From Arion vulgaris (taxonomy: Eukaryota > Mollusca > Gastropoda > Stylommatophora > Arionidae): a DNA stretch of 64,000 nucleotides. Location: assembly GCA_020796225.1 (NCBI GenBank), contig CM036771.1:27634176-27698175 (forward strand). Reading direction: 5' to 3'. Position numbers and translations under genes: made by a program. Shown here one piece after another: positions 34,890-45,250 of the stretch (the first letter of the stretch is position 1; every line of letters begins with the position of its first letter). Below the pieces are notes generated by a model. The model was not told where the DNA came from, did not search any database, and worked only from the letters and a program-made list of their open reading frames with translations.

Positions 34890-35760
34890 CGAAAGATGTC
34901 TGAGTGACACAAAAAATGTGTGTCTAAAGCATGCATGAGAAAAGAACTTACAACAAACCTATTAAAATGACCAAGCTTCAGTCACCTATCTAGAAAAAAA
35001 ACTGTTACCAATAAACAAGTCACCTAAAGAATCTCCAAAAAATTGAAGCAGTTCATGTCACACTACAACACCACATACACTGTGCACTTAACATGTCCAG
35101 ACCATGAAACCAAAGCTGAGGAATCTCCAATAGTTTTGAAAACTGGATCACCTAAGTATCCAACTTCACAGCTGTGACTTCACCAACCGATTTTCATAGG
35201 AAAAGTAACTTAAAGGAGGAACTGGTATACATATGTGAAACAACTCAAAAATAAAACCCTTAATTGCTACTTGAGAATCCTACAGGCAATTATATAGGCC
35301 ACAAAGTTACTGGAGGAACAGACTCGGAAGGATCAATTATTTTCCTCGTGCACTTTTTGCAAATCAGTTCTCCATACCTTTTTAAAAGAAAAAGAACGTA
35401 ATGATCTCGTAAAAGAAACAAGAACTGCGGACACAAGTAACTCAGCTGTCCATCAAAAATAAATATCACTTAATGAAGTTGAGCATATTGTGGGAAATAA
35501 GACAGACTGATGAAATCAGGCACAGAAAAGAAATAATTCCAGCACATAATCTCACTGAGGGAAGTAAAAACACTTTTCAAAGAAGCTTTAGAACAAACAG
35601 TAACTTTCCACAAGAACCCATCCTAAAATAGACAGATCCCAACAAAGCACCATCTTCCGCCAGCAACTTCAGACAGTGGAGATCTTGGGAGGAAATACAA
35701 GCTATATGGTATGTAGGATGTTCTTTCCAGAGTGTTGCTCTCATCACAGCCCTTCTAAAC
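34890..35760 (+). other. Unassigned, possibly a decayed element
   Basis: Medium-length plus-strand frames, for example around 35080-35190 reading DHETKAEESPIVLKTGSPKY, suggest an old coding element, but no family is recognised. Confidence 0.3.
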
Positions 35761-35869
35761 GACTAGTAATTACCTAGTCAGCTCTTCCATAGTGTATTCA
35801 AAGTTTCCTTGATACTCTGTTACAGGGCTCAAGAGTTGTTTATTACGTTGTGGGTTGTGATGATGTGGT

Positions 35870-36990
35870 ATCACTGATGACTCAGTGATTCGAGGCAGGA
35901 GTGCATGGGCATGTACTGAGAGTTTGAAAAGCAAAACCATCAAGGACAGCTGTGCCTTTGCTTCAACTACGAACAGACTTGTGATGGTGATAAAAGAGGT
36001 AACCCTAGCTCTGAAATGGTTGAGTACACAGGAATTTACACATGCGAGCATACTGAGCAACTCAGGTTGGCTGTATAATGCATATCGAAATAGGGGAAGA
36101 CTGCAGTAAAACTTGGTAAATAGTGAAACACGTACAAACAAAGTACTATAGTTTTACAAAATACAGAAGCAGTGACGATAAACAGCAACGTTTCGACCAA
36201 CAAGGCCTTTATCAAGCAAACGAACAAACAGGAGTGACAAATTAAAATGAAACACAAATGGACGACCAAATACCAACGTATCTAAGGAAAATCTGGAATT
36301 GATGTTTGTACGTGTTTCACTGTATAATGCATCAATGGCTTGTCACATTTAGTCCGTCACGAATTACCCATTTAATCTTTACTTTTTTACCAGGACATGC
36401 AGCTCGCAGAAGTACACGGGAATGGTCGTGCAGATAACTTGGTTGATACAACAGTCAATGGATAGAGCACAGATCGTAAAGGTCACTTTGAAAATATTTA
36501 TAAATATGCATCACTATTCAGAGTGAACTAGATGTGAGTAAAAATGGGAACTGTTGGTCATAAACACTTTGTAAGATGCACGGGACCAGGGTCGTACCGT
36601 ACTATGATACAAAGAGGCGGCCGTCTCAGACGGTACCGTAAGGAGGCCGCAGAAGCGGCGAAATCAAAATACCATTTGAACCATTCAATAATTAAAAATC
36701 TTTACACAACGCTTTTCTGTATTGGAGGGATGTTATTCCGATATTGATTTGTACGATTTAGTATTTGTGCATTTTAAAAAAATCACAATCGAAGATTGTT
36801 TTAAAGAAAAAACAATTAAGGGGCGGCATTTCAAAGACGCATCATACTGAGAAAATATACAACACGGCCCTGCATGGGACATTTCATTAATCAACACAGA
36901 ACGTGGGGGATTAGTTGTTATTCGCTGGTAAAGATACTGGGAAGGAGATCGGAGAACATATGAACCTGTCCGGAGTGATGTGATGATCAG
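35870..36990 (+). mobile_element. RNase H-bearing LINE fragment, plus copy, split by a Penelope-like insertion
   Basis: 35885-36075 reads STTNRLVMVIKEVTLALKWL then FTHASILSNSG, matching EVRAVTEAVKWL...FILSDS at 40290. After the insertion (36084-36320) the frame resumes near 36390 with FLPGHAARRST, a decayed form of VPGHAGVRGN. The 3' end at 36944-36990 meets a minus-strand LINE tail. Confidence 0.65.
36084..36320 (-). mobile_element. Short Penelope-like or terminal-repeat element with 12-bp target duplication
   Basis: TGTATAATGCAT occurs at 36072-36083 and 36321-36332. The element has an 18-bp inverted repeat, AGTGAAACACGTACAAAC near 36122 and its exact complement near 36305-36322. On the minus strand it reads TTGATAAAGGCCTTGTTGG then TCGAAACGTTGC, a stem-loop followed by GAAAC that recalls hammerhead-bearing terminal repeats of Penelope-like elements. 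A related copy lies at 44517-44774. Family is inferred. Confidence 0.55.
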
Positions 36991-37047
36991 TTATATAAGG
37001 ACTATCATCATAGCACTCCGGACATGTCCATAGGTGCTCCGATCCCC
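36944..37047. repeat. Tail-to-tail LINE junction forming a hairpin
   Basis: Arms 36944-36987 and 37004-37047 pair at about 37 of 44 positions (GATCGGAG on the left, CTCCGATC on the right). The same segment ends the LINE at 40740-40785, so two LINE 3' ends meet head-on here. Confidence 0.75.
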
Positions 37048-37330
37048 ACCTCAACAAATCGAGTAGCAGGGCAACCCGCCAGTTCGATTTCGATAATTAA
37101 TCGTTTTGCATATTTGATATGTCGTTCTTTACGGCTTTACCAATACCAATCTCTCAATCTGATCAGCGATTTGGATTCACAACCCTGAAACTCCTCTGTT
37201 CGGAAAGACTCTCAATTCGTTAAGAATGTCATTTCGGTCCATTGTTGTGCCCTCTGATGTCGTAGCTGGGCCTGTTCAGTACCACAGATTCCATCGTGAC
37301 CAGGGACGAAAATGAAGATAATTTCTCTTA

Positions 37331-38336
37331 TTCCTTCCTGTACCAGTGCCTCCACCTAGCGTCATCTCACCATTTATGTTTCGACTAAACGAACCATACT
37401 CATGAAGTTACTGAGTATTCTTCTTCTCTTATTCCTTCCTGTACCAGTGCCTCCACCTAGCGTCATCTCACCATTTATGTTTCGACTATACGAACCATAC
37501 TCATGAAGTTACTGAGTATTCTTCTTCTCTTATTCCTTCCTGTACCAGTGCCTCCACCTAGCGTCATCTCACCATTTATGTTTCGACTATACGAACCATA
37601 CTCATGAAGTTACTGAGTATTCTTCTTCTCTTATTCCTTCCTGTACCAGTGCCTCCACCTAGCGTCATCTCACCATTTATGTTTCGACTATACGAACCAT
37701 ACTCATGAAGTTACTGAGTATTCTTCTTCTCTTATTCCTTCCTGTACCAGTGCCTCCACCTAGCGTCATCTCACCATTTATGTTTCGACTATACGAACCA
37801 TACTCATGAAGTTACTGAGTATTCTTCTTCTCTTATTCCTTCCTGTACCAGTGCCTCCACCTAGCGTCATCTCACCATTTATGTTTCGACTATACGAACC
37901 ATACTCATGAAGTTACTGAGTATTCTTCTTCTCTTATTCCTTCCTGTACCAGTGCCTCCACCTAGCGTCATCTCACCATTTATGTTTCGACTATACGAAC
38001 CATACTCATGAAGTTACTGAGTATTCTTCTTCTCTTATTCCTTCCTGTACCAGTGCCTCCACCTAGCGTCATCTCACCATTTATGTTTCGACTATACGAA
38101 CCATACTCATGAAGTTACTGAGTATTCTTCTTCTCTTATTCCTTCCTGTACCAGTGCCTCCACCTAGCGTCATCTCACCATTTATGTTTCGACTATACGA
38201 ACCATACTCATGAAGTTACTGAGTATTCTTCTTCTCTTATTCCTTCCTGTACCAGTGCCTCCACCTAGCGTCATCTCACCATTTATGTTTCGACTATACG
38301 AACCATACTCATGAAGTTAACTGAGTATTCTTCTTC
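37331..38336 (-). repeat. Ten-copy, 101-bp minisatellite derived from LINE RNase H sequence
   Basis: Units start at 37331 and every 101 bp to 38240, nearly identical: unit 1 has AACG for TACG in one place, and unit 10 has one extra A. On the minus strand each unit reads SMVRIVET, MVR, R, VEALVQEGIRE with stops between. This lines up with SMNIIRKVESGMVRRNLVEI and LVQTMIRE at 40355-40440 in the intact-order LINE. The array sits exactly where that segment belongs in the minus LINE copy. Confidence 0.95.
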
Positions 38337-38843
38337 GAACGCTCCATATCGATCACATGTTAACCATTCTTTGTGATTTGTATGTAATTTGAGCCTAATA
38401 GCGGTTGTGCGTTGTGTCAGTTATGAGTCTACAAGTAAGCCAGGACATCCGATTTCTGCGATGCTTTTTATTTACTAGGGTAGCTTCTCTAGCCCCCTAC
38501 CCCAGTCGCCTCTTACGACATGCTTTGTAGATCGCAGTGTTTAAAGGGTTTAAGCCCAAGGATTGACTCCATTGCACCGGGTTTTACCGCATATGGCTCG
38601 GTCCCTCTCCGCAGAAATGGCATGCAACCTGACGAGAGTAGTGCACAAAGTACGAACTCCGTAGCTCCAGCAACAATCATAGGGGTCTCGGGGGAAAACT
38701 ACACTCGTGAGCAGAATGGCGCGGTCTCGATTCGAACTCGCTATCTTCGACTCACAAGACAAAGGGATTAACCACAGATACCCCCGATCTCAGTGTTACT
38801 ATTCTTTGCTCCCCTTGCAAGACTCGACAACATACGGGCGGTC
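38337..38843 (-). mobile_element. SINE of family S2 split by an S4 SINE
   Basis: ACTGAGT occurs at 38330-38336 and 38844-38850. The left part has CTTCTTCGAACGCTCCATAT to GTCGCCTCTTACGACATGCT; the right part, after the S4 insertion, has GTTACTATTCTTTGCTCCCC and CGGGCGGTC. The SINE itself is about 250 bp without the insert. Confidence 0.85.
38542..38786 (-). mobile_element. SINE of family S4 nested in S2, with 11-bp target duplication
   Basis: ATCGCAGTGTT (38531-38541) and ATCTCAGTGTT (38787-38797). The minus-strand head is TATCTGTGGTTAATCCCTTT, the B box GAGTTCGAATCGAG. Size 245 bp. Confidence 0.88.
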
Positions 38844-39599
38844 ACTGAGTGTGAAACAGAGTAGTTATGAAATGTCAACTACGTCAGCGGCTCTGTAACC
38901 GCCCACACCTCAATTGTCAAACTACTTGTAGTTGTCTTGTAGGCCCCACTGGCCTCTCTTATTATTTTTCCTTCTGAACGTACCAAAAAAGTCCCCACAC
39001 ATCGTTGCTGGCGAATGATTTAACCGTCTGTGTAAATAATTACGTCTGTTTCGTTGATGTTAACATTCAAGAGGGCCTCCGCCTTGATTAGTACTGGATC
39101 TTTTTTTCAGTTTGTCGTAATTTAAATAATTACCGTGAAAGCAGTATGAACTAGAGGTAAAACAGCAATCCAACACTCTCCTGGTTCAATTCCGGAAATT
39201 TCACATATTTTCTCAAGAATAACTTCCGCCTGACTCACCATGATCTGCCTCTCTTGAGTCTACGCCCTTTTCTCTTTAACGAGTTCCGCATGGAGGCGAT
39301 GCTCCTTGTTTGCGTTGATTTTTATATATTAACGAACCCTTAAGTTTGAATTCTGTGGGCCATAGTAGGGAGGTCAAGGAGGAATCTCATTGTCTCTCCT
39401 TGTGTTTCTTTGGTGCATCCCAGGACGATGCGTGTGGCATCATTCTGAATTCTTTCCAGTCTCACTATCTGCGTTGGACTAATAGTAGGGATAGTTCGTG
39501 CATATTCTATTCATGATAGAACAAGGCTCTGATGCAGGAGCATAAGAAGGCGTTGTCCAATGTTAGCAGCCACCATGATTATAAGTACGGATAGGACGT

Positions 39600-40034
39600 T
39601 ACAAATAGTAATTTAAAAATTGTTACAGATACTGAGATCTACATCACTAGTCACCATTGATGGGAAGGCTATGGGTGTTTGTGAATGTTCTTCGTGATAT
39701 TACTTACACTGGGAAGCCTTATAGGCCTACTGATTTTATAAACAAAGGAGGGTGTCGTAAATGCACTCAAAGCTATTCACAGCACAAGGCCAGATCGTGT
39801 TCGGTATCTCCATATCAAACAAATAGACAAGATGGGTATTAACGTGGTTGTGGCGGATTTCAACAACTGTATACGAAATAACTGCTTCATTGATGGAGAG
39901 GACCGTTGCACGACGTTTTGTACCCTACGTCACACTCGTTTCCACGTATATGCCCAAAATTACCTTATAGCTTTCCTTCGACTGGAACATGTGGAACGCA
40001 TTCGATGGAAGGCATGCGTATAGCCCTTGACTGA
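39600..40034 (+). other. Unassigned sequence with a plus-strand open frame
   Basis: The frame 39832-40023 (MGINVVVADFNNCIRNNCFI and onward) contains a DFN reminiscent of LINE endonuclease, but the surroundings do not fit. Family unknown. Confidence 0.3.
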
Positions 40035-40176
40035 TTGACGTCTCTTCAAAACATACTTTAGAAATGACCCCTAAAAGTATATTTACGGTGTTCGTGGCAC
40101 CGAACCGAAGGGTTACGATGTACATGGCACCGAACCGAAGAGCTGAAAAACTCAAGTGCTTCTGGATCGGAAAAAA
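40035..40176 (+). mobile_element. 5'-replaced S3 SINE with perfect 15-bp target duplication
   Basis: ATAGCCCTTGACTGA at 40020-40034 and 40177-40191. The 3' half (GGCACCGAACCGAAGGGTTA, CTCAAGTGCTTCTGGATC, A-tail) is S3; the first 45 bp are unlike the S3 head and lack tRNA boxes. Confidence 0.85.
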
Positions 40177-40191
40177 ATAGCCCTTGACTGA

Positions 40192-40790
40192 ATCAGTGAT
40201 ACTCCAGTTGTAACGATACCAGTTAATAATAAGAGAGGTCAGTGGGCCCTACGCAACAACCACAAGTAGCTTGACAATGGAGGTTCGAGCGGTTACGGAG
40301 GCGGTGAAATGGTTGGCATCTTACAACTACTCTCGTGTTTTCATACTTAGTGACTCCATGAACATAATTCGTAAAGTTGAATCCGGAATGGTGAGACGAA
40401 ACTTGGTGGAGATACTAGTACAGACAATGATCAGAGAAATCACCTTTATTTTTGTCCCTGGGCACGCAGGAGTTAGGGGTAATGGACGAGCTGATAGATT
40501 GGCTGGCTTGGCTACAATATCAGAAAGAGCTGCTATGGAACGAAATGACATTCTTCATGTACTGAGAGAGTTTTTCCGAACAATTTCAGGACTGTGAATC
40601 CCACTCGCTGACCAGATTAAGAGAGATGGGTGTCGATATCGGCGCAGCCCGAAAAGAACGACATACTAAATATGCAAAGAGATTGATTAATAAACATCAA
40701 ACTGGCGTGTTGGGCCGCTGAACGCTTTTGGATTTGTTGTGGAGGAGATCGGAGCACCTATAGACATGTCCAGAGTGATATGATTATATG
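40192..40790 (+). mobile_element. RNase H-bearing LINE 3' end, best preserved copy
   Basis: Open from 40271 to 40597: LTMEVRAVTEAVKWLASYNY, VFILSDSMNIIRKVESGMVR, EITFIFVPGHAGVRGNGRAD, RLAGLATISERA, with the Glu and Asp of the catalytic set and the GHAG..GN..AD helix. After a stop the tail LREMGVDIGAARKERHTKYA and KRLINKHQTGVLGR continues. This copy is the reference for the 101-bp array. Confidence 0.85.
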
Positions 40791-41089
40791 CCCTCATATA
40801 ACTGATAACGATGAGATATAAGCTTGATATTATTTCTCTATGTTCCCGACAAGCTACGGCCCAAGTCAAAACACATGTGTTGGTTACTTCGGAACATAGA
40901 AGTCCGCTCCACAAGAATACTTATGACATTAATTAATGGCATTAGAATCATGCATAGTATATTGTCGCCCTCCAGTGGTTCTCCGAGACTCCGTTTACAC
41001 TGGCCGTTGTTGTGTCCAACTCTCAGCCGATGCTTCGGAAGGTCCAAAACGACAGGTTGCAGTATGAGGGGATGTAGTCTAGTATGGTT

Positions 41090-41570
41090 TCTAGCATCCA
41101 GAGGATTACCTGCATATACTGTCTAAGACCTGCGCGTGTTAGCGGCAGTGAGAGAGCGGACAAGCTTGCATCCATCCACAACATCGATAGTCATGGAGTT
41201 GAAGATGGATAAGTAAGGAAGATGCGGGGGGGTTAGTCCTTCGGTTTCTCCGTAACCGTTTGTTGGATAAAGACATTAAAACATCGAATCTTAAGCAATT
41301 CGGAATTACATATTGATCTAGCAGAACTGGATGTCTGAGGAGGATGCAGAGCAAGGATTATGTGTTCAACGAACGAACCACCTGAACCATCAGTATGCAA
41401 ACCATTCGACATCTGCTATGCGAGACTGAGCACATAATGGTCTGTCCATTGCTATTATGCCAGTTTAGTGACCAATAACCAATAATAACATGTTTTTGAG
41501 GGTCATGACAGAAAGCTATCTTGGGCTAATCTTTGATCGCAGTCTATCTTCTAAACACCATAATGTTGAA
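41090..41570 (+). mobile_element. Further LINE fragments (RNase H end, RT thumb)
   Basis: The plus strand shows RVSGSERADKLASIHNIDSH near 41120-41190, a tail with EPSVCKPFDICYARLST near 41390-41440, and YLGLIFDRSLSSKHH at about 41517-41562 (RT thumb). Several copies are juxtaposed. Confidence 0.5.
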
Positions 41571-41794
41571 CAAACACAATCATAACTGTAAACAAACTTT
41601 CATACTGTATCAAAATATGTATAATTTTCTTCATTCTGCAAGAGTTGTACCATCTCAATTAACGAATATGTAAAACTATAGTAATCTGATAGCGTACACC
41701 TAGCTATGAATATTGTGTATATAGGTGAATATTTGTTTATCATAGGTATGCATGTATGAAAATAATAGATAATGTTAGTGTAGACAATGTTTGT

Positions 41795-41945
41795 CATGAG
41801 ATCCCTAGGATTGATGCCGGAGCTACAGAGTTCGTGCTTTGTGCAATGCTCTCGGTAGATGGCATGTCATCTCTGCTGACAGGAACGGTGCTATATGGGA
41901 AAACCCAGTACGATGAAATCAATCATTCGCCTTTGGACTCTTTAT
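41795..41945 (+). mobile_element. SINE of family S4, 5' truncated
   Basis: Carries GAGATCCCTAGGATTGATGC, CGGAGCTACAGAGTTCGTGC and ATATGGGAAAACCCAGTACG, the 3' two-thirds of S4. Confidence 0.78.
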
Positions 41946-41967
41946 ATATATATATATATATATATAT
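41941..41967. repeat. (TA)n microsatellite
   Basis: About 13 TA units directly after the S4 SINE. Confidence 0.9.
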
Positions 41968-41981
41968 GGCCCTTTTCATCT

Positions 41982-43470
41982 TTACAGACGATCAATAGGC
42001 AAGTGTTTTACTGTGACAACTTCTGAGTTTTCGCTTTCTCTCTTGTTGTTCAGCTCGTACATAAGTCTCTTCTCAAAAGACTCTGCGCCCTTCCGTAATT
42101 TGGCTTTCCACACAACTCTGTCATCTGCTAGTCCCTCCCATGTGCTGGGATCTATAGAAAAGTTTTTCATTGAGGTTTTGCAGACATCTTTTATATCTGA
42201 GCAGTGGTCTGCCCTGGTGCCTCTTCCTTCCGAAAGTTCACAGAACAACATTTGTTTTGGTATGCGATAAGTTTCATTCTTCTCACATGTCCCAACCATC
42301 TTAGTCGTCTACTGCTGAGCATGCCCATGATGGAAGGCAGATTTGCACGTTGCAGTACTTCAGAGTTGGTTATCTTGTCGTACCACCTGATGTTCATAAT
42401 CTTGCGGAGACATCGAAGGTGAAAGATGTTAAGTCTCCTCTCGTGTCTTGAGTAGGCTGTCCATGTTTCTGAGCCATATAGTAAAGAACTAATTACACAG
42501 GCTCGATATATTTGAGTCTTCGTCTGCAATGTCAATTTTTTGTTTTCCCACGCTCGCTTTGATAGTATGCCGAATGTAGTAGCCGCACCCCTATACGAGC
42601 GTTGATTTCTTCGTCTAGAGAAAGGCTGGCAGTGACCGTGGACCCAAGATAGCAGAATTTTTGCACTGGTGTTAGATGGTTGCCATTTAAAGTGATATTT
42701 GATGTCTTGCCTCCCTGACATAATACAACTGTTTTGGAGACACTTATTGCCAGAGAAAAGAGGTCGCATGCCTTTGACAAATTATTAATTAGGCATTGCA
42801 GTGTAGTCTCACTGTGGGCGACTAAGGCAGCATCGTCAGCGAAAAGGAGGTCATTGAGAAGTATTTCCGTTCTTTTGTCTTGGCTCTTAAGCGAGCCAAG
42901 TTAAACAGTGAACCATCAGATCTAGTGCGGATGAAAACATCACCATCAGCGTCCCCTAAGGCGTGGTTCAAAAGGACTGCGAAGAAGATACCAAAGAGAG
43001 TGGGGCAAGGACACAGCCCTGCTTGACTCCACTCTTAACCTCAAAACTATCAGATGTGCTGCCATCGAACTGTATGCTGGCTTTCATGCCCTCATGAAAG
43101 GAAACATCAATTGGAGCAACTTTGGGGACAACCAATATACTTCAATATTTTATAAAGACTTGGCCTGCTGACTGTGTCAAACGCCTTAGTCAGATCCACG
43201 AAAGCAATACATAGAGGCTTGCTCTGCTCTCTGCACTTCTCTTGTAGCTGTCGAAGGGTAAATATCATGTCAGTTGTTGACCGTCTATCTCTGAATCCAC
43301 ATTATGACTCTGGAAGAACACGCTCCGCCAGTTTCTGTAGTCGTTTTGTATATAGTACAGAAATAACCATAGTTCGGTATTTAGACCCGATTATACACAA
43401 ATTGTAATGACGTTTTTCACATCTGAGGCACCAAAACAAACTATAGCCAGCTGATTGTTTGCTATTTTTA
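41982..43470 (-). mobile_element. RTE-like LINE, reverse transcriptase to C-terminus
   Basis: From right to left on the minus strand: MKASIQFDGSTSDSFEVKSG then VKQGCVLAP (RT motif B, followed by a 1-nt frameshift), LLFADDAALVAHSETTLQCL with the FADD catalytic box near 42820-42850, and NHLTPVQKFCYLGSTVTASL. The frame 42191-42769 then gives TQIYRACVISSLLYGSETWT and LSSRRLRWLGHVRRM; the last frame gives STWEGLADDRVVWKAKLRKG. This LINE end is common in many animals. It is inactive. Confidence 0.88.
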
Positions 43471-43479
43471 GATCAGATC

Positions 43480-44480
43480 TGCTAGAACCAAAAGTTTTAG
43501 TTTTACAGAAGTCACGGTAAGTCATATATAAAATAACGAAGATTGATGTTTCATGGACTTAGAAAGTTTGGTGTTTAGACTAATGTAGAAGTATTTATTT
43601 TCAACATTAAGTTCCATCAGGTGAGTTACGAAATCCACAAGAATCTTTGAATTACCCTGGGTGGCAATGTAAAATGTCTAGAGAGTTGTGTTGAGAAAAC
43701 AAGGCAGGACTCGTGTACTGTACTGTATCAACACACACCAGAATATTATCATCACATCGTATTATTTTTTTCAGTAATTAATGCTTTTTATGGTTTCCTG
43801 CTCAACTATCACACTCTTCGAATTTGACATCTTCATTTTGCACAGTAGATAGTAATAGTTTCTAATTAAATTGACACGGCTATCTGTTTATAAAACGGCA
43901 CGGGATTGATATTATTATTACCTACCTGGCCTACTACACTTACTTAACGTTAGAGTTACTGTTACAGTGTTACACTTACTTTACTTACACTAATCTACTA
44001 GTAAATTAATTAACCTTTTAAGTGATTTGAAATCTTGAGACTTTAAATAGTATTTAACATTATCACCATTATGGGCATTATCATTTAGAACATATTTATA
44101 TACAATAATATATATATATGTGTGTGTGGCACATTGTTTATCCATCACTGGCAATTATTACCACTCATTTCATCCATTGTAGGGGCTATAACTTAAATCA
44201 GTGTGAGTAGGTGACTGACGAGGTCAATCTGGGCTTAAAATGTTCCTGAGCATAGAACTTTGACCATACCAGTTTGGGATTAATGCAACCCCTCTCTTTT
44301 ACCTCTTGAACACCTCCTACCTTGTAGTAGGCCGCGTATCTGATACATCACTGTAGTGTTGGCTGTGAAGCACTGTTGATAAACCATGAAGGATCACCTC
44401 CTACATGCACGATCTCTGTGGCAAGGCTGGTATTACATTTCTACAATAGAGACTGGCTGTACTGCAGTGATAGGAGTAAA
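43480..44480. other. Unassigned AT-rich sequence upstream of the MSP-domain gene
   Basis: Contains a short TA/TG microsatellite near 44105-44130. 44160-44460 is less AT-rich and may be an unrecognised repeat. Confidence 0.35.
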
Positions 44481-44516
44481 TTAATGTGTAATATTCTAGA
44501 AATGATAGGAGTAAAC

Positions 44517-44774
44517 TATTATCAATATAAGGGAAGACTGCAGTAAAACTATGTAGCAATGGCTGAAACACTTAAAACAAAGTACTGTAGTTTTACATAA
44601 TAGAAAAACAATAACAATACCCAGTAATGTTTGGACCAATAGGCCTTTATCAAGGAAAGAATCCAAGAGAAGTGAAGAAATTCACTTCTTACACTGCACA
44701 CAACATATTGAATCAGACAATAAATCCATAATGGCCCTAAAATGAAAATATGTGACAAAAAATCAATAACGAAA
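44517..44774 (-). mobile_element. Second copy of the 36.1-kb Penelope-like element, 29-bp flanking duplication
   Basis: GTAATATTCTAGAAATGATA.. (44488-44516) recurs at 44775-44803 with one mismatch in 29. The interior matches 36084-36320: GGGAAGACTGCAGTAAAACT, AAAGTACTGTAGTTTTACAT and TTGGACCAATAGGCCTTTAT. Just outside, 44823-44845 carries an inverted copy of the GACTGCAGTAAAA end. Confidence 0.6.
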
Positions 44775-44920
44775 GTAATATTCTAGAAGTGATAGGAGTA
44801 AACAAACTAATGAGTAGTATTCAATTTTACTGCAGTCTTACCTATAGAAAAATTTGTTTTTTGTTTTGATAATGATAATCTCTTGATGTTTCCTTAAAAT
44901 TTACTTAGAGAGCTCCATCT

Positions 44921-45154
44921 TCATTCTTTATTCTTCTTTGAACGCTCCATATCGACCACTTGTTAACCACTCTGCGTGATTTGCATGTGATCTGAGCCTA
45001 AGAACGATTGTACATTGTGCCAGTTATGCGCATGCTTTTTATTTACTAGGGTAGCTTCCCTAGGTCCTACATCTGTTGCCTCTTACAACATGCCTTGTAG
45101 GTCACAGTGGTACTATTCTTTGCTTCTCTTGCAGGGTCCGGTACCACACGGGTG
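44921..45154 (-). mobile_element. SINE of family S2 with 11-bp target duplication
   Basis: GAGCTCCATCT (44910-44920) and GAGTTCCATCT (45155-45165). It has CTTCTTTGAACGCTCCATAT, GATTTGCATGTGATCTGAGC, a deletion around the AAATCGGATG box, and TGCCTCTTACAACATGCC. It ends about 70 bp before the first MSP-gene coding exon's acceptor. Confidence 0.82.
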
Positions 45155-45250
45155 GAGTTCCATCTATAATTAACAATAATGCAACGGTTTTGTTTGTATT
45201 TAACACTTTTATGAATTTATCATTCCAGCTGGATGGCGACATAGGCCTAG

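Larger units (their letters stand above)
37048..39570 (-). mobile_element. RNase H-bearing LINE, minus copy, with array and SINEs inside
   Basis: From right to left: the thumb region (IVRLERIQNDATRIVLGCTK, then GETMRFLLDLP) near 39300-39560, connector EVILEKICEISGIEPGECW, INETDVIIYTDG with the first catalytic Asp near 39020-39060, and TTTSSLTIEVWAVTE with Glu near 38860-38930. Next come the inserted SINEs and tandem array, then REIIFIFVPGHDG near 37290-37330 and the tail to 37048. Frameshifts and stops throughout. Confidence 0.75.

Noticed and set aside
36544..36747. Cloning-vector contamination suggested by GGCGGCCG and GGTACC
   Set aside because: Isolated restriction-like words without polylinker or vector sequence around them; they lie in a LINE-like context.
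37331..38336. CRISPR-like array of regularly spaced repeats
   Set aside because: The 101-bp units are contiguous with no unique spacers, the context is a eukaryotic LINE, and no cas genes are present.
42013..42422. Plus-strand open frames over 42.0-42.4 kb
   Set aside because: Shadows of the minus-strand LINE C-terminus with LLYGSETWT and RRLRWLGHVRRM.
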